Source: Oscillospiraceae bacterium
GTDB taxonomy: Bacteria; Bacillota; Clostridia; Oscillospirales; Acutalibacteraceae
Direction of reading: 5' to 3'
Length of the DNA: 5,212 bases
Assembly: GCA_029013165.1 (NCBI GenBank)
Contig: JAQXMV010000077.1
Span: 1-5,212, forward strand
The notes under the pieces were generated by a model. The model had not been told where the DNA came from and did not search any database. It was given only the letters and a program-made list of their open reading frames with translations. The position numbers were made by a program, and so were the translations under genes. Below are positions 1 through 5,212 of this stretch, in pieces. Position 1 is the first letter of the stretch. Every line of letters begins with the position of its first letter.

Positions 1-437
1 ATATCAATTCTGCGCCTTTGGCCGCCGGAGAGCTTGCCAAGCGGGCGTTTCAGAATATCCTCAAAGTCCAGCAGTGCCGCCAGTTCCGCGATTCTTTTTT
101 TGCAGTCCTGACCGGTAATTCCGTAAAGGGCCGCCCTGCTCTCGAGATTATCCCTGACGCTCAGGGCACGATCCAAAACGCTGTTCTGAAACACAACGCC
201 CAGCATACCCTTGATCTGCTGCGCCTGCGTGTCAATATCTTTTCCGTCGATGAGCACCTTGCCGCTGTCTTTTTCAAGCTGAGCGCACATAATATGGATC
301 GTGGTGGACTTTCCTGCGCCGTTCACGCCGAGAAAAGCGAACAGTTCTCCCTTTCGGACAGAGAAAGACAGGTCACTGACGGCTTTGATGTCACCGAAAC
401 TCTTGTTGAGGTTTTCTATTTCGATTATGTTTTCCAT
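1..437 (-). CDS. ABC transporter ATP-binding protein, DrrA/ABC-2 type (3' end cut by window edge)
   Basis: This is the nucleotide-binding subunit of an ABC transporter, which hydrolyses ATP on the cytoplasmic face to drive a separate membrane permease. Only the first 145 residues are in the window; Walker B, the D-loop and the switch histidine lie beyond it. Visible motifs are Walker A GVNGAGKST (residues 37-45, catalytic K43), the Q-loop glutamine in VVFQN (Q84) and the signature LSGGQ (136-140) followed by RRRID. The stretch after the Q-loop (NSVLDRALSVRDNL) and the RRR-I-D after the signature resemble the daunorubicin-resistance (DrrA) and ABC-2 exporter branch. The ATG at 437-435 is chosen because AGAGG lies 8 bases upstream and the conserved N-terminal beta strand begins at once. 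The gene follows dapL by 220 bases and has its own promoter, so it is probably a separate unit. Substrate is unknown; export of a drug, lipid or antimicrobial compound is a family-level guess. An ABC-2 permease gene is expected next, outside the window. Confidence 0.93.
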   Translation of the reverse strand, partial: MENIIEIENLNKSFGDIKAVSDLSFSVRKGELFAFLGVNGAGKSTTIHIMCAQLEKDSGKVLIDGKDIDTQAQQIKGMLGVVFQNSVLDRALSVRDNLESRAALYGITGQDCKKRIAELAALLDFEDILKRPLGKLSGGQRRRID

Positions 438-445
438 TTCAAACG

Positions 446-450
446 CCTCT
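446..450 (-). promoter_or_regulatory. Ribosome binding site of the ABC ATPase gene
   Basis: The minus strand reads AGAGG followed by 8 bases (CGTTTGAA) and then ATG. This is a good Shine-Dalgarno match at ideal spacing and supports the start at 437. Confidence 0.75.
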
Positions 451-454
451 TTTT

Positions 455-470
455 TATAACAATCGTTATA
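455..470 (-). promoter_or_regulatory. AT-rich palindrome, candidate repressor operator of the ABC gene
   Basis: The minus strand reads TATAAC, GATT, GTTATA: two perfect 6-base inverted arms around a 4-base centre. It lies just downstream of the predicted transcription start and 4 bases upstream of the AGAGG ribosome binding site. A protein bound there would block the promoter's early transcribed region. As RNA the stem has only one G-C pair and would be weak, which favours a DNA-binding site over an mRNA hairpin. Drug-type ABC exporters are commonly controlled by TetR, MarR, PadR or GntR-family repressors binding such sites; which family, if any, is inference, and no regulator gene is in the window. 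Confidence 0.45.
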
Positions 471-481
471 TTACAAGTGAT

Positions 482-510
482 ATTCTATCATTCTCTGCTG
501 TGTTTGTCAA
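482..510 (-). promoter_or_regulatory. Sigma-A (sigma70-type) promoter of the ABC ATPase gene
   Basis: On the minus strand a perfect -35 box TTGACA (510-505) is separated by exactly 17 bases from the -10 box TAGAAT (487-482), one mismatch from TATAAT. Transcription should begin near 474-478, giving a leader of roughly 40 bases before the ATG at 437. The surrounding DNA is AT-rich and non-coding. The combination of near-consensus boxes, ideal spacing and a correctly oriented gene with a ribosome binding site makes this a strong prediction. It also argues that the ABC gene need not depend on read-through from dapL. Confidence 0.8.
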
Positions 511-580
511 GATGTGACGACGTTTTTTTGAATAAAAGAGAAACAATCATAAAAAATCGGCACGGAAGAACCATGGAAAG

Positions 581-626
581 CTCTGATTCAATCTGATGCA
601 CAGCCTATGCTGTGATTGATTCAGAG
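581..626 (-). terminator. Large imperfect hairpin after dapL, possible terminator or 3'-end structure
   Basis: Starting 31 bases after the dapL stop, the transcript can fold into a two-part stem. The outer 12-base arms (626-615 with 592-581) pair apart from one A-A mismatch. The inner arms CACAGC/GCTGTG pair perfectly around the loop ATAG. Six unpaired bases (598-593) bulge on the 3' side between the two stems. It is placed correctly to end the carB-dapF-dapL transcript before the next promoter. However, no U-run follows directly: the next bases are CTTTCC, and the nearest run of T lies about 25 bases further on. It may therefore be a Rho-dependent or mRNA-stabilising structure, or a small palindromic element, instead of a classical intrinsic terminator. 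Confidence 0.4.
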
Positions 627-657
627 GTTTCCGGGGTTTCCGCGCCGAAAGGATAAC

Positions 658-1839
658 TCAGCCTAAAAGCTCCACGAGTCTTTTTGCCGCCTCTTTGGTG
701 TCCTCCGGTGAACCGAAGGTCGAGAAGCGGAAATATCCCTCTCCGCATTTGCCGAAGCCTTCGCCCGGTGTGCCGACAACCTGAATTTTTTCCAGAAGAT
801 AATCGAAAAACTCCCAGCTGCCCATACCGTTGGGACATTTCATCCAGATGTAGGGGGCATTTTTGCCGCCGGTGTACCAGATGCCCAGCTTGTCGAGGGC
901 TTCCATGAGCACCTTGGCGTTGTTTTTATAAATATCAATGTTGCTGTGAATCTGTCTCTGACCCTCATCGGTAAAGACGGCAGCCGCGCCTTTCTGAATA
1001 ATATAGGAAACGCCGTTGGTTTTGGTCGTGCGGTTTCTGACCCACATGGCGTTGAGGTTCATGCCGCCGCGCTCTAATTCTTTCGGGATCACCGTATAGC
1101 CGCAGCGCGTACCGGTGAAGCCTGCCGTCTTGGAAAGAGAACAGATTTCAACGGCGCAGGTGCGCGCACCCGGCAGCTCAAAAATGGTGTGGGGAAGCTC
1201 CTCCTGCTCGATGAACACCTCATAGGCCGCGTCAAAAAGAATCACCGCGTCGATTTTGTTGGCATAATCCACCCACTGCTGAAGCTGACTGCGGGAAAAG
1301 ACGGCGCCCGTGGGATTATTCGGCGAGCAGATGTAGATCACATCGGCCTTTTGGCTCTCGTCGGGCATGGGCAGAAAGCCGTTTTCCTTGCCGGAGGCCA
1401 CATGAATGATATGGTTTCCGGTCATGATATTAGCGTCCACATAGGCCGGATAAGCCGGCTCCATGATCATGACGGTCTTGTCCTTGCCGAAAAGATCCAG
1501 AATATCGCCCAGCTCATCGCTGGCTCCGCTGGAAACAAAAACCTCTTCAGAGGAAAGGGTGACGCCTCTTTTGCCGTAATAATCGGCAATGGTCTGCCTG
1601 AGGCTCTCGTCGCCGCACTCCGGCATATAACCGTGGAAAGTGCCTTTCTGCGCCTGGTCGTCAACGGCCTCATGGAGAGCCTTGATGACAGCTCCGGCAA
1701 GGGGCAGAGAAACATCTCCGATTCCCATGCGATAAAGACGCTTGTCGGGATTGGCCTCCAGATAAGCCTTGGTCTTTTGGGCGATGTTATAAAAGAGATA
1801 GGATTGCTTCAAATTTCCGTAATTGGTATTGGGGATCAT
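658..1839 (-). CDS. dapL: LL-diaminopimelate aminotransferase
   Basis: This PLP-dependent cytosolic enzyme transfers the amino group of glutamate to tetrahydrodipicolinate, giving LL-diaminopimelate in one step and bypassing the succinylase and acetylase branches of the lysine/peptidoglycan pathway. The 393-residue protein is close to the usual length of about 400. It shows the fold-type I aminotransferase pattern: GIGDVSLPL near residues 39-47, the substrate-region HGYMPECGDESLR (69-81), EPAYPAYVD (127-135), SPNNPTGA (172-179, N175 near PLP), D203 and Y206 in FDAAYE, the Schiff-base lysine K237 in SLSKTAGFTGTR with R245, and the carboxylate-binding R371 in YFRFSTFG. Its ATG overlaps the dapF stop by four bases, and GAGGTGGAAGG upstream supplies the ribosome binding site. 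One oddity is SSGASDELGD (103-112), where many DapL proteins have SDGAK. The product feeds DapF, encoded immediately upstream. An alternative aminotransferase role is unlikely given this context. Confidence 0.95.
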   Translation of the reverse strand: MIPNTNYGNLKQSYLFYNIAQKTKAYLEANPDKRLYRMGIGDVSLPLAGAVIKALHEAVDDQAQKGTFHGYMPECGDESLRQTIADYYGKRGVTLSSEEVFVSSGASDELGDILDLFGKDKTVMIMEPAYPAYVDANIMTGNHIIHVASGKENGFLPMPDESQKADVIYICSPNNPTGAVFSRSQLQQWVDYANKIDAVILFDAAYEVFIEQEELPHTIFELPGARTCAVEICSLSKTAGFTGTRCGYTVIPKELERGGMNLNAMWVRNRTTKTNGVSYIIQKGAAAVFTDEGQRQIHSNIDIYKNNAKVLMEALDKLGIWYTGGKNAPYIWMKCPNGMGSWEFFDYLLEKIQVVGTPGEGFGKCGEGYFRFSTFGSPEDTKEAAKRLVELLG

Positions 1840-2627
1840 ATACCTTCCACCTCACATTCACAAACTGTCTTGGCCGGTCCGTTCATCATGACCGTCATAT
1901 CCGGCAAAACCTTGATCTGCAGATTGCCGCCGTCAAGCATAACCGTAATATCTTCATTTTCCGGACAGATTCCGGCTTTCACCGCCGCGGCAACACTGGC
2001 GCAGGCGCCTGTGCCGCAGGCCATGGTAATGCCGCTTCCCCTCTCCCACACTCTCATGCGCAGGGTGTTGCGGTCGATCTGCTGCACAAATTCGGCATTG
2101 ACGCCGTCAGGGAAAAAGCTGTGCTTTTCCATGGCGGCACCGACCGTCGTCAAGGGTGCATTTTCGGCGTCCTCAGTGAGCACCACCGCATGGGGGTTGC
2201 CCATGGAGACGGGCGTGCAGGTGATCTCCTGACCGAGAACCTCCAACTTCACCGGCTTTTCCACCTTGGCTTTTCCCATGTTGACCACGGCGCTGACCAC
2301 CTTGCCCATGGCTGTTTTCAGCTCTAAGGTTTTAATGCCCGACAGGGTTTCCACGGTGATATTGGTCTTATCGGTGTAGCCCTTGTCGAAAACATATTTT
2401 CCCACACAGCGTATGCCGTTTCCGCACATCATCGCCTCACTGCCGTCGGCGTTGAAAATCCGCATCTTGAAATCGGCAACCTTGGACGGCGCAATCAGAA
2501 TAATGCCGTCGGAGCCGATGCCGAAATGGCGGTGAGAGAGCTTGACGGAAACCTCAGCCGGATTTTCAATCTCGCCGTAAATATAGAGATAATCGTTGCC
2601 GAGTCCGTGCATTTTTGTCAAGTGCAT
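1836..2627 (-). CDS. dapF: Diaminopimelate epimerase
   Basis: DapF is a cofactor-independent cytosolic epimerase that converts LL-diaminopimelate to meso-diaminopimelate, the peptidoglycan cross-linking residue and lysine precursor. The two-cysteine mechanism is intact: C68 in MMCGNGIRCVG and C204 in ACGTGACA act as the base/acid pair. Substrate-contact residues of the family are also visible: N11 in GLGND, N59 in FNADG, N144 in MGNPHAV, N177 in DGVNAEF, and E195-R196 in WERGSG. The motif HFGIGSDG (34-41) is typical of the first half. At 263 residues it is slightly shorter than the E. coli enzyme (274) but complete, with both pseudo-symmetric halves. The ATG at 2627 follows a perfect AGGAGG at 8-base spacing; a second methionine at residue 6 is a poorer choice. 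It starts 12 bases after carB and overlaps dapL by ATGA, so it sits between a pyrimidine/arginine gene and its own pathway partner. Confidence 0.97.
   Translation of the reverse strand: MHLTKMHGLGNDYLYIYGEIENPAEVSVKLSHRHFGIGSDGIILIAPSKVADFKMRIFNADGSEAMMCGNGIRCVGKYVFDKGYTDKTNITVETLSGIKTLELKTAMGKVVSAVVNMGKAKVEKPVKLEVLGQEITCTPVSMGNPHAVVLTEDAENAPLTTVGAAMEKHSFFPDGVNAEFVQQIDRNTLRMRVWERGSGITMACGTGACASVAAAVKAGICPENEDITVMLDGGNLQIKVLPDMTVMMNGPAKTVCECEVEGI
1843..1853 (-). promoter_or_regulatory. Ribosome binding site of dapL, inside the end of dapF
   Basis: The minus strand reads GAGGTGGAAGG, two overlapping purine-rich Shine-Dalgarno matches, ending 3 bases before the dapL ATG; the GAGG part (1853-1850) sits 10 bases upstream and is the better-spaced one. 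It lies within the last codons of dapF. Together with the ATGA stop/start overlap it fits translational coupling of dapL to dapF. Confidence 0.65.
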
Positions 2628-2635
2628 TTTTAAAA

Positions 2636-2641
2636 CCTCCT
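2636..2641 (-). promoter_or_regulatory. Ribosome binding site of dapF, overlapping the carB stop codon
   Basis: The minus strand reads TAGGAGG, in which the carB stop TAG (2642-2640) shares bases with the perfect Shine-Dalgarno AGGAGG (2641-2636). Eight bases (TTTTAAAA) separate it from the dapF ATG. A ribosome terminating carB would sit on the dapF initiation region, which suggests coupling or reinitiation. Confidence 0.85.
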
Positions 2642-5212
2642 ATGCGTTAATGGTAGAAATTCCGATAGTGATCTCCTCGAGAACATCAAGCAGCACCTTC
2701 ACCGTATCAAGGGAGGTAAAGGTGGTGACATTGTTCTCGCTGGCACAGCGGCGAATAGCCACACCGTCCTCATAATGCACACCCGAAAGAATGGCTCTGG
2801 TATTGATGACATAGCTGACATAGCCTGCCCGTATAGATTCCAGAATTTCCGTGCTGCCCTCACTGAGCTTGCGGCGTATTCTCGTCCGGATACCATGAGC
2901 CTTGAGGAATTCTGCCGTACCGACCGTTGCCTCGATGTTGAAGCCCATATCGTAGAATCGCTTCACCAGAGGCATGGCCTCTTCCTTATCCTCATCGGCC
3001 AGGGTGACGATGACCGTACCGTAATTCTGCAGCTTGATACCCGAAGCGATCAGGGCCTTATACATGGCTCTGTGGAGCTTATCGTCATAACCGATGGCTT
3101 CACCGGTGGATTTCATCTCCGGTGAAAGATAGGCGTCCATACCGCCGAGCTTCGAGAAAGAGAAAGCCGGTGCCTTGACATACCAACGCTTCTTTTCCTG
3201 AGGATAAAGTTCGGTAATACCCTGACTTTTCAGGCTTTCACCCATGCAGACTTTGGTGGCAATATCGGCAAGGCTGTAGCCCGTGGCCTTGGAAAGGAAC
3301 GGAACCGTTCGGGAGGAACGGGGGTTGACCTCAATGATATAGACATCTTCATTTTTGTCGACGATGAACTGGATATTGAAAAGGCCCACAATACCGATGC
3401 CAAGACCCAGCTTTTTGGCGTATTCTAAAATGGTGTCCTTGACTTTCTGCGAGACGCTGAAAGTGGGATAGACACTGATAGAGTCGCCGGAGTGTATGCC
3501 CGTTCTTTCCACAAGCTCCATGATACCCGGCACAAAAACATCCTTGCCGTCGCAGATGGCGTCGACCTCCAGCTCCTTGCCGCAGATGTATTTGTCCACC
3601 AGAACCGGCTTGTCCTCGTCGATTTCAACGGCGGTCTTGAGATAGTGGCGCAGGTGTTCCTCTTTGGCAACGATCTGCATGGCTCTGCCGCCGAGAACAA
3701 AGCTGGGGCGCACCAGAACGGGATAACCGATCTCTTCTGCCGCCCGCACACCGGCCTCTATGTTCGTCACAGCCTGACCTTTCGGCTGAGGAATGGAAAG
3801 ATCTCCCAGGAGCTTTTCAAAGCTGTCTCGGTTTTCTGCCTTGTCAATGGCGGCGCAGTCGGTGCCGATGAGATGAACGCCCAGTTCACTCAGGGGCTCT
3901 GCCAGATTAATGGCGGTCTGACCGCCGAGTGTGGCGATGACGCCCTCGGGCTTTTCCAGCTCGATGATGTTCATGACATCTTCCACGCAAAGAGGCTCGA
4001 AATAGAGCTTATCGGAGGTGGTGTAATCCGTGGAAACCGTCTCGGGGTTATTATTGATGATGATGGCTTCATAGCCTGCTTCTTTGATGGTTTTGACCGC
4101 GTGAACGGTGGAATAGTCAAACTCCACCCCCTGACCGATTCGGATGGGGCCCGAGCCGAGAACAAGGATTTTACGCTTATCGGAAACAAGAGACTCGTTT
4201 TCCTCCTCATAGGTGGAATAGAAATAAGGAACATAGCTCTCAAACTCCGAGGCACAGGTGTCGATCATTTTATATACGGGGAAAATCTTCTTTTCTTTTC
4301 TCAGCTCATAAATTTCCCGTTCGCTTTGATTCCAGAGCCTTGCGATCTCCCGGTCGGAAAAGCCCATTTTCTTTGCCTTATACAGCTGAGTTTCATCACC
4401 GGGCGCGGCGGAAAGGGCTTCTTCCTGCTCGATGATATTGACCATTTTATCTAAGAAGAAAGGATCAATCCTGGTGCAGTCACTGATCCGGCTGACGCTG
4501 CAGCCCATACGCAGGAGCCTTGCAATGGCATAGATGCGGTCATCGGTGCCGCGTTTGATATATTCCAGAAGCTCTTCTTCGCTCATGGCGTCAAACTTCG
4601 GCATATACAGATGATAGACGCCGATTTCAAGGGAACGAATGGCCTTGAGCAGACTTTCCTCAAAGGTTCTGCCCACACTCATGACCTCACCGGTGGCTTT
4701 CATCTGGGTGCCCAGATTCTGGTTGGCGTCGGTGAACTTATCAAAGGGAAAGCGGGGCATTTTCGTCACGATATAGTCAAGGGCCGGCTCAAAAGACGCC
4801 GGTGTATTGGCAAGCATGATTTCATCAAGGGTCAGTCCTACGCTGATTTTTGCCGAAACTCTCGCGATCGGATAGCCGCTGGCCTTGGAGGCAAGGGCTG
4901 AGGAACGGGACACACGGGGATTGACCTCAATGAGATAATACTGAAAGGACTTGGGATCCAGTGCGAACTGAACATTACAGCCCCCCTCGATTTCCAGCTT
5001 GCGGATAATTTTCAGTGCGCTGTCACGCAGCATATGATATTCTCTGTTGGTCAGGGTCTGAGAGGGACAGACCACAATGGAGTCGCCGGTATGAATGCCC
5101 ACCGGGTCGAGGTTTTCCATATTACAGACGGTGATGGCCGTGTCGTTGCTGTCACGGATCACCTCATATTCGATCTCCTTGAAGCCCTTGATGCTTTTTT
5201 CGATGAGCACCT
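2640..5212 (-). CDS. carB: Carbamoyl-phosphate synthase large subunit (5' end cut by window edge)
   Basis: CarB makes carbamoyl phosphate from bicarbonate, two ATP and ammonia channelled from the CarA glutaminase subunit, for pyrimidine and arginine synthesis. The 856 residues visible start at a position matching about residue 204 of the 1073-residue E. coli protein, so roughly 200 N-terminal residues lie outside the window; the GTG at 5210 is an internal valine codon. In order: the rest of the first ATP-grasp domain (about 1-198; E12 in FKEIE, Q81, E95, N97 and R99 in IEVNPR), the oligomerisation domain (about 199-345), the second ATP-grasp domain (about 347-725; GSGPIRIGQGVEFDY, NNPETVSTDY, VRPSFVLGGRAM, Q614, E627, N629, R631) and the C-terminal MGS-like allosteric domain (about 726-856). 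K742, K781 and N803 appear to match E. coli allosteric residues K954, K993 and N1015, so nucleotide regulation is plausible. The reading frame is intact to the TAG stop. carA is expected upstream, outside the window. Confidence 0.98.
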   Translation of the reverse strand, partial: VLIEKSIKGFKEIEYEVIRDSNDTAITVCNMENLDPVGIHTGDSIVVCPSQTLTNREYHMLRDSALKIIRKLEIEGGCNVQFALDPKSFQYYLIEVNPRVSRSSALASKASGYPIARVSAKISVGLTLDEIMLANTPASFEPALDYIVTKMPRFPFDKFTDANQNLGTQMKATGEVMSVGRTFEESLLKAIRSLEIGVYHLYMPKFDAMSEEELLEYIKRGTDDRIYAIARLLRMGCSVSRISDCTRIDPFFLDKMVNIIEQEEALSAAPGDETQLYKAKKMGFSDREIARLWNQSEREIYELRKEKKIFPVYKMIDTCASEFESYVPYFYSTYEEENESLVSDKRKILVLGSGPIRIGQGVEFDYSTVHAVKTIKEAGYEAIIINNNPETVSTDYTTSDKLYFEPLCVEDVMNIIELEKPEGVIATLGGQTAINLAEPLSELGVHLIGTDCAAIDKAENRDSFEKLLGDLSIPQPKGQAVTNIEAGVRAAEEIGYPVLVRPSFVLGGRAMQIVAKEEHLRHYLKTAVEIDEDKPVLVDKYICGKELEVDAICDGKDVFVPGIMELVERTGIHSGDSISVYPTFSVSQKVKDTILEYAKKLGLGIGIVGLFNIQFIVDKNEDVYIIEVNPRSSRTVPFLSKATGYSLADIATKVCMGESLKSQGITELYPQEKKRWYVKAPAFSFSKLGGMDAYLSPEMKSTGEAIGYDDKLHRAMYKALIASGIKLQNYGTVIVTLADEDKEEAMPLVKRFYDMGFNIEATVGTAEFLKAHGIRTRIRRKLSEGSTEILESIRAGYVSYVINTRAILSGVHYEDGVAIRRCASENNVTTFTSLDTVKVLLDVLEEITIGISTINA

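Noticed and set aside
18..596. A 192-codon open frame on the plus strand covering the ABC gene and the intergenic region
   Set aside because: It runs opposite a clear ABC ATPase and through its promoter, palindrome and part of the hairpin; its translation shows no recognised domain.
626..642. A tandem GGTTTCC-type repeat (two copies, 9-base period) between dapL and the hairpin
   Set aside because: Two short copies are within chance expectation and have no clear partner for pairing.
1189..2232. A 347-codon open frame on the plus strand, antisense to dapL and dapF
   Set aside because: It lies entirely opposite two well-conserved enzymes, crosses their junction, has no recognisable motif, and is explained by the codon composition of the real genes.
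2616..2621. A minus-strand TTGACA at the start of dapF, as a possible internal promoter for dapF/dapL
   Set aside because: It lies inside the coding sequence after the dapF ATG, and no -10 box is found at 16-18 bases; the nearest AT-rich hexamer is too far away.
3492..4454. A 320-codon open frame on the plus strand, antisense to carB
   Set aside because: It is fully opposite conserved CarB coding sequence, with no family resemblance and no promoter of its own; a frame shadow.
5208..5210. GTG as the start codon of carB
   Set aside because: The frame stays open to the window edge, and the residues here match the middle of the first ATP-grasp domain of CarB, so this is an internal valine.

Overview
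The window looks like part of a chromosome from an anaerobic Firmicute of the class Clostridia, most likely an Oscillospiraceae/Ruminococcaceae-type gut bacterium. This rests on moderate GC content, strong AGGAGG-type ribosome binding sites, a consensus sigma-A promoter, the clostridial flavour of the proteins, and use of the DapL (LL-diaminopimelate aminotransferase) route to lysine. The assignment is inferred from protein resemblance, not from a database search. All four genes lie on the minus strand, so transcription runs from position 5212 towards position 1.

Positions 5212-658 hold a tightly packed biosynthetic run. First comes carB, the large subunit of carbamoyl-phosphate synthase, which lacks about its first 200 residues because the window edge cuts it. 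Then dapF (diaminopimelate epimerase) starts 12 bases after the carB stop. Then dapL (LL-diaminopimelate aminotransferase) overlaps the dapF stop by four bases (ATGA). The carB stop codon is embedded in the dapF Shine-Dalgarno sequence, and no promoter or terminator is visible between these genes, so the three are very probably co-transcribed and translationally coupled. DapL converts tetrahydrodipicolinate to LL-diaminopimelate and DapF epimerises that to meso-diaminopimelate. These are consecutive steps towards peptidoglycan cross-links and lysine. CarB makes carbamoyl phosphate for pyrimidines and arginine.

Positions 438-657 are a 220-base intergenic region. It holds a large imperfect hairpin just after dapL (581-626), then a near-consensus promoter (TTGACA, 17 bases, TAGAAT) and an AT-rich perfect-arm palindrome (455-470) between the predicted transcription start and the ribosome binding site of the next gene.

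Positions 437-1 encode the N-terminal 145 residues of an ABC transporter ATP-binding protein of the DrrA/ABC-2 type, cut by the window edge. It appears to start a separate, probably regulated transcription unit, with a membrane partner expected beyond the window.

The window is largely ordinary core metabolism. I found no CRISPR array, insertion sequence, RNA gene or evident new system. The points worth a second look are the carB-dapF-dapL gene order, the putative operator in front of the ABC gene, the hairpin after dapL and one substituted motif in DapL.
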